Source: CAZWHE01 sp964633825
GTDB taxonomy: Bacteria; Planctomycetota; B15-G4; CAYZWU01
DNA length: 37,535 bases
Assembly: GCA_964633825.1 (NCBI GenBank)
Contig: CAZWHE010000019.1
Span: 1-37,535 of the forward strand
Reading direction: 5' to 3'
Shown piece by piece: positions 1 to 8,557 of this stretch. The notes below the pieces were generated by a model that saw nothing but the letters and a program-made list of their open reading frames with translations, was not told the origin of the DNA and did no database searches. The number at the start of each line of letters is the position of its first letter. Position 1 is the first letter of the stretch. The position numbers and the translations under genes are program-made.

Positions 1-677
1 GCGACCTGGCTGTCGACAAAGGCGATCTCGCCGTCGTAGGGTCTCTCCCGGAATCGCTCTTTGAACGGCTCGGGCGGTCTGTATGGGGCATGGGGATCAT
101 AGAAGTGAACCCAGCAAAAAAAAGGGGAATCGCCCCTTTTATCCAACCAAGAAAGGGCGGAATCAACGACCTGGTCGGCCGGTCGCTCTCTGGGGTTTTT
201 CTCGACCGTCCCGCCCTTCGAGAGCTCGTCGTGATAAGCATCAAAGCCCCGGTCCAAACCGAAAACAGAGTCGAGGACAACAGAACCCAGAAACGCGGCC
301 GTATCGTATCCCTCCTCCCTGAAGAGCTCGGCCAGGGTCGTGATCCCGTCGTCGAGGAGCTTGACGTCGTTCTCATTGACGCCGTGCTCGGGCGGGTGGA
401 GGCCCGTCATGATCGAAACGTGCGATGGAAGCGTGGTCGGAACGGAAGTGAAGGCCTGGCCGAACAGGACCCCTTCTTGAGCGAGCGCGTCCATGGCCGG
501 CGTCTGTGCTGTTTCGCAGCCGTAGCATCCGATACGATCGGCCCTGACCGTGTCCAGGGTCACGAGAAGGACATTGCAGCCCTTTGCCGATGGGGCTTGA
601 TCGGGTTCGCTGCATCCGAAAAGCAGAACGGAGTATAAAAAAACAGCCGGGATAGAGCACAAGAGGGTCGATTTCAT
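1..677 (-). CDS. Sulfatase-like (alkaline phosphatase superfamily) lipoprotein, N-terminal part
   Basis: The frame is open from an ATG at 677 to the window edge, about 225 codons, so the C-terminal half is missing. Residues 1-22 form a lipoprotein signal with the lipobox LLFGC (Cys22). Next comes the superfamily's metal-binding strand, LVTLDTVRADRIGCYG (about 38-53), then PTTLPSHVSIMTG (about 80-92), then a DPHAPY-like segment. The canonical sulfatase nucleophile motif C/S-x-P-x-R reads T-L-P-S-H here. The formylglycine Cys/Ser is therefore absent and Thr82 sits in its place. Members of this type are usually annotated as sulfatases, but hydrolysis of sulfate esters is not proven; phosphoryl transfer or hydrolysis is equally possible. 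It lies 43 bp downstream of the MaoC-like gene on the same strand, so co-transcription is plausible. The fold assignment is firm and the substrate unknown. Confidence 0.85.
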   Translation of the reverse strand, partial: MKSTLLCSIPAVFLYSVLLFGCSEPDQAPSAKGCNVLLVTLDTVRADRIGCYGCETAQTPAMDALAQEGVLFGQAFTSVPTTLPSHVSIMTGLHPPEHGVNENDVKLLDDGITTLAELFREEGYDTAAFLGSVVLDSVFGLDRGFDAYHDELSKGGTVEKNPRERPADQVVDSALSWLDKRGDSPFFCWVHFYDPHAPYRPPEPFKERFRERPYDGEIAFVDSQV

Positions 678-720
678 GACGGCCTCGCGGACAGGATAGG
701 TTTCAGAACTTTTCTTCGAC

Positions 721-1752
721 TCAGAACTTGATCTCGAACGGCGTCGCCGATGTGATCTCACCATAGGTGACCGGTTTCGTGTTCTGACTCACGATTGTTC
801 TGAATTTATATATGTAATCCACGATCGGTTCCCCTGTTTTTTCGTTTATCGCGGGCTTTCCCGTCTCCTCGTCGATGCGGGGCCTCGACTTCGGTTTTCT
901 CGGAGGAAAGATGTCGACCTGCAGCATTCCGATCTTGGCTTTTTTCAGGAAATCGAAGCTCATGATATAGTTGATGCCCTCCATGGTCTGCGTCTTCTGT
1001 TCCAGGAGCGACAGAAGCGTGGCGGGAACATAGGCGGCCGGAAGCATGTTCGGGACATCGCCGCTGTTCTCCCCGCAGACACAGCTGTAGAACGCCTCGA
1101 GGTGGTCCTCTTCGAGAAGGAACTCGGTGGACGCCTCCCTGATGGGGCCCGCCAGCTGGGGCATCTGCCTGTATTCCTTTCCGAGACGCGATATGATCTC
1201 TATGTTCACATTGCCGTTGACGCTGCCGACCACGGTGAGCCTGATCTCTTTCTCCAGGTTCTTGAAGCCCGTGAGCTGCCAGAGTATGCGGTCTCCCGGA
1301 TGGACCTCCTTTTTGAACCTGTTCTCCTGGCCGATGATCTTGATATCCACATCCCAGTAATCGCGCATGTTCCGCACGATTCCCTCGACGAACTGCTCGC
1401 CGTAGGCGGCGATGTGGGCCCCCATCAACGGGATATCCCTGAATCCGTATCTCTGGGCCCTCTTGGTCAGTCTGTGAATCGGATTGTTGTCTTTCGTCAC
1501 CCAGCTGAACCAGTCGATGTCCTCCCTCGAAGGCTGGATCTTCTCCCGCTCCTCTGCAAGCGTCTTGTTGATCTGTTCTTCCAGGGATCTGTCGGCCCGT
1601 TTGAGCTCCACGCCGAAAAGGGCCGTGATCCCGTCACCGATTCCGGACAGGAGCGATGCCACAACCTTGTTGTTCTGTGGAAGGTCCGCCCCGCAGGACG
1701 CGCACTTCGATAGACCCGACTCGTTTTCAGATCCGCACTTGATGCATTTCAC
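721..1752 (-). CDS. Zinc ribbon fused to MaoC-like hotdog domain protein
   Basis: 343 residues from a GTG at 1752, preceded by GGAG eight bases upstream. An upstream in-frame start at 1833 exists but would place extra residues before the zinc ribbon. Cys3, Cys6, Cys17 and Cys20 form a CxxC-x10-CxxC zinc ribbon. Residues about 30-70 are a hydrophobic then charged linker. From about 75 the sequence matches the MaoC/hydratase-2 signature: F-S-W-V-T-K-D-N-N-P-I-H followed five residues later by Ala. Asp88 and His93 correspond to the catalytic Asp and His of R-specific enoyl-CoA hydratases. The remainder (about 110-343) is long enough for a second hotdog half and contains another Cys pair (CVCG). 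Known relatives of the fold hydrate enoyl thioesters; the substrate here is not indicated. The zinc ribbon fusion is unusual for this family. A putative promoter lies at 1877-1914. Confidence 0.75.
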   Translation of the reverse strand: MKCIKCGSENESGLSKCASCGADLPQNNKVVASLLSGIGDGITALFGVELKRADRSLEEQINKTLAEEREKIQPSREDIDWFSWVTKDNNPIHRLTKRAQRYGFRDIPLMGAHIAAYGEQFVEGIVRNMRDYWDVDIKIIGQENRFKKEVHPGDRILWQLTGFKNLEKEIRLTVVGSVNGNVNIEIISRLGKEYRQMPQLAGPIREASTEFLLEEDHLEAFYSCVCGENSGDVPNMLPAAYVPATLLSLLEQKTQTMEGINYIMSFDFLKKAKIGMLQVDIFPPRKPKSRPRIDEETGKPAINEKTGEPIVDYIYKFRTIVSQNTKPVTYGEITSATPFEIKF

Positions 1753-1876
1753 GGCGATATCTCCATGACGCGCAAACGAAATCTCCTCGACGGGCCGGAA
1801 ACCCGATACCGGCCCTTCGAGGCTGTTTATCAATTCTTCGGCTTTTCCGGGCGGTTTCCTTTACACCTTTACACCG

Positions 1877-1914
1877 ATTATAGCGTTATAAATGCAGGAG
1901 TTACAGCATCGCAA
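1877..1914 (-). promoter_or_regulatory. Candidate promoter for the zinc ribbon-MaoC gene
   Basis: On the minus strand a -35-like TTGCGA (1909-1914) is followed after 18 bp by TATAAC (1885-1890). A perfect TATAAT (1877-1882) lies eight bases further on and could be an alternative -10. The gene start is about 125 bases downstream. An 8-bp direct repeat (GGTGTAAA twice) sits just after the -10 region. The assignment rests on consensus match only. Confidence 0.4.
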
Positions 1915-2000
1915 GCGAGTTGAAAAAGAGATTCTTCGATTGGGCAAATTCGTGAGGGATTTTTGAAAAGGACGGGAACCGCTCAGGGTGAAGATGAACA

Positions 2001-2075
2001 TGGCTACCCGGCCAGGACTCGAACCTGGAACGTCAGGACCAAAACCTGAAGTGTTGCCAATTACACCACCGGGTA
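2001..2075 (-). tRNA. trnQ: tRNA-Gln (anticodon UUG)
   Basis: The minus strand folds into a complete 75-nt cloverleaf. The acceptor stem is TACCCGG paired with CCGGGTA, with U1-A72 and discriminator G73 as expected for glutaminyl tRNAs. The D arm is GTGT/ACAC. The anticodon stem is TCAGG/CCTGA with loop TTTTGGT, giving anticodon TTG. A four-base variable loop is followed by the T arm CCAGG-TTCGAGT-CCTGG and an encoded 3' CCA. It decodes CAA and possibly CAG. Confidence 0.97.
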
Positions 2076-2087
2076 GGCCGGACGGGA

Positions 2088-2117
2088 AAGATATCAGGGA
2101 ACATGCTGCCGGGTCAA
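2088..2117 (-). promoter_or_regulatory. Candidate sigma-70-type promoter of tRNA-Gln
   Basis: TTGACC (2112-2117) and TATCTT (2088-2093) are separated by 18 bp on the minus strand. The -10 ends 12 bases before the first tRNA nucleotide, the spacing expected for a short 5' leader. The -35 lies in a small inverted repeat (CCGGGT...ACCCGG, 2109-2129). Consensus match only. Confidence 0.55.
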
Positions 2118-2142
2118 TGTTTTACCCGGAAGGAAAGACATT

Positions 2143-3405
2143 TCACTTGCTCGTCACGCCGAGGATCAATCTCCGGAGGAGGTCGAGAGAAGAGAGAGCC
2201 GATCGCACCCGGACCATCTCCCGGTCACCGGCGAAACGGAGCTCGCGAACAACCGTCGTGCCGTCGAAATGAGCAGCAATGCAGACCAAGCCCACCGGCT
2301 TTTCCTCTGTTCCCCCGCCGGGGCCGGCGATCCCGGTGATTCCGATCGCGGCGCGGCATGCGGCGCGCCTTGCAGCCCCTTCGGCCATGGCGGCCGCTGT
2401 TTCGGTGCTGACCTGGCCGTGCTTCTCGATGACGGCGGCATCGACGCCGAGCGTTTTGATCTTGGCCTCGACCGAGTAGGCCGTGATCCCTTCCTTGTAG
2501 ACGGCCGAGACGCCGGCAACTCCCGTGAGAAGCGCCCCCACAAGGCCGCCGGTGCACGACTCGGCCGTGGCGAGCGAGATGCTGCGGTCGATGAGGATTC
2601 GGGCAACGGCCGATGGTAGGGTCGTGTCCCCGCCTTCCCCGAAAACCCTGTCCCCGAACTCGTCCCGCACGCGCCGGGCCGCTTTTTCGACAAGGGCTTC
2701 TGCGTCCTTCGACGACGACGTGATCGTCACGGTCACGACCGTGTCACGAACCGTCAGCCCGACGCGCGGATCCTTTCCGGTCATCAGCTCCCGGATGCGG
2801 CTGTTGGCCGATGACTCGGGCACCCCGGCGAGATGGATGGAGCGCCGGGCGATGCTTCGGCATGTTGGAAAGAGCTCGCCAAGCGAGGGCATGACGCTTT
2901 TCTTCATCATGGCCCGCATCTCGGCCGGAACGCCGGGCAGGGCGAAAAGACACGCCCGCCCGAGAGGCATCCTGAACCCCGGCGCTGTTCCCTTGCCGTT
3001 GGCCAGAATCCGGGCGCCCCGCGGAAGCAGTGCCTGGCGCTTGTTGTCCTCCCTCATCGGCCTCCCCGTCTTCCCGAACCAGGCCGCGATCGACTCGAGC
3101 GCTCCCGGGTCTTCTTCGAGATCGACCCCGGCGGCGCGAGCCGCCGCTTCTCGGGTCACATCGTCCTCGGTCGGTCCGAGCCCGCCCGCCACGACGACCA
3201 TGTCCGAGCGCTTCGATGCCTCGTTGAGAAGTGCGGCCACATCATTCACGTCGTCGCCGACCAGTGTGACGCGTCGCGTCGAGACCCCGGCCTCGAGAAG
3301 AAGGGATTCGATCTCGGGCGAGTTGGCGTCAACAACATCGCCGCGGAGCAGCTCTTCTCCCACGGCCACGATCTCGGCCAGAGGTTTTTTCTCCTTGCTT
3401 TTCAT
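2143..3405 (-). CDS. cinA: CinA-family protein: nicotinamide-nucleotide amidohydrolase
   Basis: 420 residues, normal for full-length CinA. The N-terminal MoCF/COG1058 domain begins IVAVGEELLRGDVVDANS and carries GGLGPTEDD (about 74-82) and the LPGVPAEM loop. The C-terminal PncC domain carries LATAESCTGG and the glycine-rich GITGIAGPGGG. PncC-type domains deamidate nicotinamide mononucleotide in the pyridine nucleotide salvage cycle. The N-terminal domain of some CinA proteins hydrolyses ADP-ribose. The name comes from an old link to competence, for which nothing here is evidence. The start lies three bases after the tatC stop codon, so the two are probably co-transcribed. Cytoplasmic; no oddities seen. 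Confidence 0.95.
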   Translation of the reverse strand: MKSKEKKPLAEIVAVGEELLRGDVVDANSPEIESLLLEAGVSTRRVTLVGDDVNDVAALLNEASKRSDMVVVAGGLGPTEDDVTREAAARAAGVDLEEDPGALESIAAWFGKTGRPMREDNKRQALLPRGARILANGKGTAPGFRMPLGRACLFALPGVPAEMRAMMKKSVMPSLGELFPTCRSIARRSIHLAGVPESSANSRIRELMTGKDPRVGLTVRDTVVTVTITSSSKDAEALVEKAARRVRDEFGDRVFGEGGDTTLPSAVARILIDRSISLATAESCTGGLVGALLTGVAGVSAVYKEGITAYSVEAKIKTLGVDAAVIEKHGQVSTETAAAMAEGAARRAACRAAIGITGIAGPGGGTEEKPVGLVCIAAHFDGTTVVRELRFAGDREMVRVRSALSSLDLLRRLILGVTSK

Positions 3406-3408
3406 TGT

Positions 3409-4233
3409 TCAACCGGCTTTTTCCGAGACAGGGGCTTCCTCTTCCTGGTCGGAAATCCTTTTCACCCTTTTCGAAAGCAGGATCCCTACCTCGAAAAGAA
3501 TGACAAGCGGACCGGCCAGGAGACACTGGGTGATGGCGTCGGGAGGCGTCATGAAAGCGGCGAGGATGAAAGCCCCCACGAGAAAATAGCGGCGCTTGCT
3601 CGAAAAGAGCTCGGGCGTGGTCAGGCCGATGCTCGTTGTGACATACATGACCAGGGGCGCCTGGAACATGAACCCCATCACGAGAATCAGGACGAAGAAG
3701 ATATCGAAGTACTTGCTCACCGTGATGCTGGCCTGGAGAATCTCGGGATTGGGAAAAGAGAGCAGAAAGCGCATCCCAATGGGAAAGAGGACGAGATACC
3801 CGAAAACGAGACCGGCCAGAAAGAGGGCGAGCGAATAGGGGATAACGCGCATCACGCTCTTCCGCTCTTTTTTATAGAGCCCGGCGCCGATGAATTTCCA
3901 CATCTGAACGAGGATCACGGGCACGCTGAGGAAGATGGCGGCCAGAAAGCTCGTCTTGAGATAAAAGACAAATCCTTCGGGCAGGCCGATGAACATGAGC
4001 GGCCCCGGGTCCGGCTCTCCCCTCTCGATAAGGTCCTGGCGGTATGCTTCGTACGGTTTCAGAAGAAACTCGACGAGGTGATCACTGAAGACGTAGCAGA
4101 TGATAAAAAAGACGACAACCGAAACCGCGCAGACGATGAGGCGGGTGCGCAGTTCATCGAAGTGCTCGGCAAAGGTCATGCGAGCCTTCCTGGGAGATCT
4201 TCCGCCCTTCCCGGTTTTCTCATTTTTCGTCAT
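3409..4233 (-). CDS. tatC: Sec-independent (twin-arginine) translocase subunit TatC
   Basis: 274 residues from the ATG at 4233. A GTG at 4299 would add 22 poorly hydrophobic residues overlapping the region after the terminator and is less likely. Following a basic N-terminus comes the TatC hallmark FAEHFDELRTRL, then six hydrophobic segments of the family, including LIVCAVSVVVFFIICYVF and a PLVMYVTTSIG segment. TatC binds twin-arginine signal peptides and, with TatA/B, exports folded proteins across the inner membrane. No tatA or tatB lies in this window. The C-terminal tail is charged (many Glu). It is followed directly by cinA. Confidence 0.95.
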   Translation of the reverse strand: MTKNEKTGKGGRSPRKARMTFAEHFDELRTRLIVCAVSVVVFFIICYVFSDHLVEFLLKPYEAYRQDLIERGEPDPGPLMFIGLPEGFVFYLKTSFLAAIFLSVPVILVQMWKFIGAGLYKKERKSVMRVIPYSLALFLAGLVFGYLVLFPIGMRFLLSFPNPEILQASITVSKYFDIFFVLILVMGFMFQAPLVMYVTTSIGLTTPELFSSKRRYFLVGAFILAAFMTPPDAITQCLLAGPLVILFEVGILLSKRVKRISDQEEEAPVSEKAG

Positions 4234-4303
4234 GGCATCAGCATACACCGGAAGGCTTCCGGGTAAAATCCCTTTTCGCCCGGCCGGGTGGGCGGACACG
4301 CTT

Positions 4304-4335
4304 GAAAGAAAAAGGCTCTCACGCCGGTGAGAGCC
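4304..4335 (-). terminator. Intrinsic terminator after the coiled-coil/BRCT gene
   Basis: A perfect 9-bp stem (GGCTCTCAC with GTGAGAGCC, 4314-4322 and 4327-4335) encloses the loop GCCG. On the minus strand it is followed by TTTTTCTTTC (4304-4313). It begins about 30 bases after the stop codon of the minus-strand gene at 4366. The plus strand also has six Ts (4337-4342), so it could work in both directions, though no plus-strand gene ends here. Confidence 0.85.
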
Positions 4336-4365
4336 CTTTTTTGCATCTGCAAGGTCCGCGTTCTA

Positions 4366-5631
4366 TCAGAAGCGAATGAAATCGAGAATGTCGTCAATTC
4401 TGACGATCTGCACGCCCAGTTTATCGGCAAGCTTGTACTCATCCGTGTCGGTCAGGTTCTGGGCGAACTCCCCCTCCTCCTTGTCGCCCAGCACGAGGAA
4501 ATCGGTGCTGGGGGAAATCGTTTTATCCACGGTGTAACCGAGAGCGACAAGCCTGTCGGTGATGAATCCCTTGTTCATGGAAGCCGGGAACCGACCGAGC
4601 AGGACAAACGTCCTGTCCATGTTTTTTGCATAGAGAGGATTGACGACGACGTCGCCGGGAAGGATCGGATCCATGTTGTCGATCTGCGAGACGATACCGC
4701 ACGTAGCCGTGTCCTTGTCCACGGCTCTGACCTCGATCCGGCCCTTGAGAATGAGCTCGCCGCCTTTGCCCTTGCGGAAGACATCGAACTTCGTCCCCCG
4801 CCTCAGACCGTTGCGTCCGCCGATATCGATGTAAACAAGACCGCTCTTGATGTAGGCCAGCATATCTTCATCGCTGGCACTTCCCAAGGGGCAGATAACG
4901 GTTCCGTCGGGAAGGTCGGGCTCTTTGAACACCTCGAGTTTCTTACCAAGCGCCGAGATCCTGGCCTGAAGAGTGCTGATCTCTTTTTGTGCGATCACTT
5001 TGTCCGATTCCGCTTGGGCTTCGACCTCGCGAATTCTGCTGCTCAGTTCATCGAGCTGGTTCTGAAGGTTGGCGACGCGCTGGTTGTCCTCCTCTTTCTG
5101 GGTGGCGGCTCTTTGCTGTTCGTCGTTCACCATCCCTTCGAGCTCTTGAATGCGCATGTTTTTCTGCTGTTCGATATTCTGGAGATTCCCCTGAGCTTCG
5201 CGGCGCGTTCTGATCTCGGTTTCCAGAGTGGCGTTCTTCTCGTCCAGCTCCCTTTTCATCCTGTTGCAGGCGTCCACAATGCTGTCGATCACTTTTTCCA
5301 CGTTATTGACGGTGGAGCCCACATGGTCGGGAAATCTTCCCATCATGAAATCGATCTTTTCCTTGATGGCTTCGATATCGGAAGTGGAACCGACGACGGC
5401 CTCATCACGGAAACCGACAACCTCGCTGATATTGATGACCTTTCCCCTGTCTTCCTCGGCTTTTGTGTTCGCCTTGTCCCGCTCTCTTATGGCTGTCAGC
5501 CGTTCATTCTCCTTGTCAGCCTTATCACGCCAGGCAATATAGGTAAAACCGGAAAGACTCAGCACGAGAACGATCAGGAAAATAACCCACATCATGCTGA
5601 CTTGGGCGGCGCCGGACTGGTTTCTTCTCAT
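4366..5631 (-). CDS. Membrane-anchored coiled-coil protein with C-terminal BRCT-like domain
   Basis: 421 residues from the ATG at 5631, chosen because GAGGAG lies seven bases upstream; a longer reading to 5772 has no such site. Residues 1-13 are polar with two Arg, and 14-33 are a single hydrophobic helix. About 35-245 is heptad-rich and charged (Glu, Arg, Lys, Gln), predicting a long coiled coil. A beta-rich segment follows (about 260-335, GGRNGLRRGTKFDVFRKG and GRIEVRAV). The last 80 residues look like a BRCT domain: FVLLGRF, then LGYTVDKTISPSTDFLVLGD, then KLADKLGVQIVRIDDILDFI, the last resembling the end of NAD-dependent ligase BRCT repeats. By the positive-inside rule the coil would lie outside the membrane, which is odd for BRCT, a normally intracellular fold. 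Function unknown. The gene is less GC-rich than its neighbours. Confidence 0.75.
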   Translation of the reverse strand: MRRNQSGAAQVSMMWVIFLIVLVLSLSGFTYIAWRDKADKENERLTAIRERDKANTKAEEDRGKVINISEVVGFRDEAVVGSTSDIEAIKEKIDFMMGRFPDHVGSTVNNVEKVIDSIVDACNRMKRELDEKNATLETEIRTRREAQGNLQNIEQQKNMRIQELEGMVNDEQQRAATQKEEDNQRVANLQNQLDELSSRIREVEAQAESDKVIAQKEISTLQARISALGKKLEVFKEPDLPDGTVICPLGSASDEDMLAYIKSGLVYIDIGGRNGLRRGTKFDVFRKGKGGELILKGRIEVRAVDKDTATCGIVSQIDNMDPILPGDVVVNPLYAKNMDRTFVLLGRFPASMNKGFITDRLVALGYTVDKTISPSTDFLVLGDKEEGEFAQNLTDTDEYKLADKLGVQIVRIDDILDFIRF

Positions 5632-6206
5632 CACTTTCTCCTCAGCTCCTGTCAATGAATTCTCGAGAGCGGAAATTGTAAGGTGATTGTCTGATATATA
5701 GTTGTACTCAGTCAAGGGGCAACGAAAACGAAAAAGAATAAGTATATAATAAAAGACTCCGGCCCCTTCCAATCCACAGCTTATCCGAAAACAGCCATGG
5801 GAAATGTGAGAGCAGGACGATCTAACGATAACCCAAACACAGAGTTACCGAAAACGCGGAATTCTAAATCGAGGGTGTGGGAGGTTCAAGAAAATTCCAA
5901 AATTGCTTGACAGCCGGAGCAGCCCTTCTTAGCATGAGTAACGTAACTTACGCTTGAAAGCGGAGTTCAGTTCCTTAGGGACGATTTTCCCAAGCCCTTT
6001 TAAAAAAGCATTGAGTTCCTTTTCACCCACTCTTCCGGCGGACTTTTCACACTGACAAAGCGAATCTGAAATACTTCTTCTGAAATCTCCTGGATAAGAA
6101 TTCTGCGAAAAATAGAGCGGCCCTTTCGCGAGGCCGTGTCCCGAAAGTATCCACAGAAATCCCGGTTCTTCATAATCATTTAACCATTGATAACACTTTT
6201 CAGCAG
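5632..6206. other. 575-bp gene-poor stretch with a possible decayed ORF
   Basis: By eye this stretch is more AT-rich than the flanks. It holds the upstream region of the coiled-coil gene, a good plus-strand promoter match (5907-5935) and, on the minus strand between about 5936 and 6206, a frame without stops that reads like protein (containing NDYEEPGFLWILSGHGL and KELNAFLKGLGKIVPKEL). That frame has no plausible start or ribosome site, and upstream it merges into antisense of coaE, so I do not call it a gene. A second frame offers a 57-codon ATG-initiated ORF, also without a ribosome site. A small hairpin (CGGCC...GGCCG) lies near 6118-6137. Confidence 0.5.
5907..5935 (+). promoter_or_regulatory. 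Candidate promoter upstream of coaE-rho
   Basis: TTGACA (5907-5912, perfect consensus) and TAGCAT (5930-5935) are separated by exactly 17 bp. The next plus-strand gene is coaE, whose start is about 270 bases downstream, implying a long leader or an unannotated short transcript in between. Consensus match only. Confidence 0.5.
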
Positions 6207-6996
6207 GTGACTCGAAGAATTCATGTAATCGGTTTACTCGGAGGCATAGGAAGCGGAAAGACTTCCGTTGCCCGAATCCTCGGAGAGTTGGGCGCCCATG
6301 TCGTTGACGCCGACAGGATCACGGGCGAATGCCTGTGCGATGCCGGCATTCAATCGAAAATCAGATCCGCTTTCGGTAACAAGGTTTTTATGTCAACCGG
6401 GGAGGTGGATCGCCGGAACCTGGCGCGCATCGTTTTTTCAAGCGAAGAAGAACGCTGCCGGCTCAATGCCATTATTCACCCCGAGATCGCAGCGAGGATG
6501 CGCCGGGAGCTCGACCGGTTTCTCCGCGTTGAAGACAACGAAGTCGGCGTNNNNNNNNNNNNNNNNNNNNNNNNNNNNNNNNNNNNNNNNNNNNNNNNNN
6601 NNNNNNNNNNNNNNNNNNNNNNNNNNNNNNNNNNNNNNNNNNNNNNNNNNTGCAGACAACGAAGTCGGCGTTGCAGACAACGAAGTCGGCGTTGCAGACA
6701 ACGAAGTCGGCGTTGCAGACAACGAAATCATCGTCATCGATGCTCCCCTTCTCCTCGAGTCGGAGTTTGCAAAAATGTGCGACACCCTGGTCATGGTTCA
6801 AACCCCGAAAGATCAACGCATTGAAAGGATGACAACAAGGGAGGATTGGGACTCAGAGGAACTGGAAAAGAGGGAATCATTCCAGACTCCGCTCACGGAA
6901 AAAGAATCAGCGGCCCACATTGTTATCGACAATTCGGGCGGCATGAAAGATCTCAGGAAACGTGTGGAAGTGTTTTTCGCTTCCCTGAAAAAATAA
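6207..6996 (+). CDS. coaE: Dephospho-CoA kinase with internal heptapeptide repeat, interrupted by an assembly gap
   Basis: CoaE phosphorylates dephospho-CoA, the last step of CoA synthesis. From a GTG at 6207 the first frame carries VIGLLGGIGSGKTSVARIL (P-loop, about 8-26), the VVDADRI segment and IIHPEIAARMRREL. After the N-run, the second half continues in another frame with VIDAPLLLES, the QRIERM and TREDW segments and a C-terminal HIVIDNSGGMKDL, as in normal CoaE. Between the halves the protein carries copies of ADNEVGV. The frame change is an artefact: removing the Ns joins both sides perfectly in the same 21-bp repeat and gives one frame of about 229 residues, roughly 25-30 more than usual. 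True copy number is unknown. The stop is 33 bases before rho, so the two genes likely form an operon. No strong ribosome site precedes the GTG. Confidence 0.9.
6531..6732 (+). repeat. 21-bp tandem repeat array (ADNEVGV heptads) inside coaE
   Basis: One diverged copy (EDNEVGV) precedes the N-run. Three full copies of ADNEVGV and a final ADNEIIV that grades into the native beta strand follow it. The copies after the gap are identical at the DNA level. Both sides of the gap are the same repeat in the same phase, so the assembler probably broke here on a longer array. Confidence 0.95.
6551..6650. other. Assembly gap (100 Ns)
   Basis: Exactly 100 undetermined bases, the usual placeholder for a gap of unknown length. 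To keep coaE in frame the true length must be a multiple of three, and for an uninterrupted array a multiple of 21, including zero. Confidence 0.98.
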
Positions 6997-7029
6997 TCAC
7001 TCATTTTAGTCCTAAGGAGCTGACCAAAG

Positions 7030-8494
<1,465 letters not shown>

Positions 8495-8496
<2 letters not shown>

Positions 8497-8557
8497 AGAA
8501 GGGGGACACAACACGCAGTAATCCGCAGCGGGTTCCCGCGTGTGTGTCCCCTCTCTC
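8495..8557. repeat. Long imperfect palindrome between convergent rho and batE
   Basis: GGGGACACAACACGC (8502-8516) pairs with GCGTGTGTGTCCCC (8538-8551) over 14 bp with one bulged base. Purine/pyrimidine flanks extend the stem into the rho stop codon and the batE stop codon. Neither side is followed by a T tract, so it is not a classical terminator, though it sits where a bidirectional one would be. Its GGGGACACAA core recurs in the palindrome at 19225-19269, suggesting a dispersed REP-like family. Confidence 0.65.

Noticed and set aside
1861..1876. 8-bp direct repeat in the leader of the zinc ribbon gene as an operator
   Set aside because: Only two short copies and no regulator nearby; too little to call a site.
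2833..4266. 477-codon plus-strand frame over cinA and tatC
   Set aside because: Antisense to two clearly recognised genes; composition rich in His, Arg and Asp, typical of a shadow.
6207..6996. Apparent frameshift or pseudogene in coaE
   Set aside because: The frame changes only across the 100-N placeholder. Removing the Ns rejoins the repeat and the frame perfectly.
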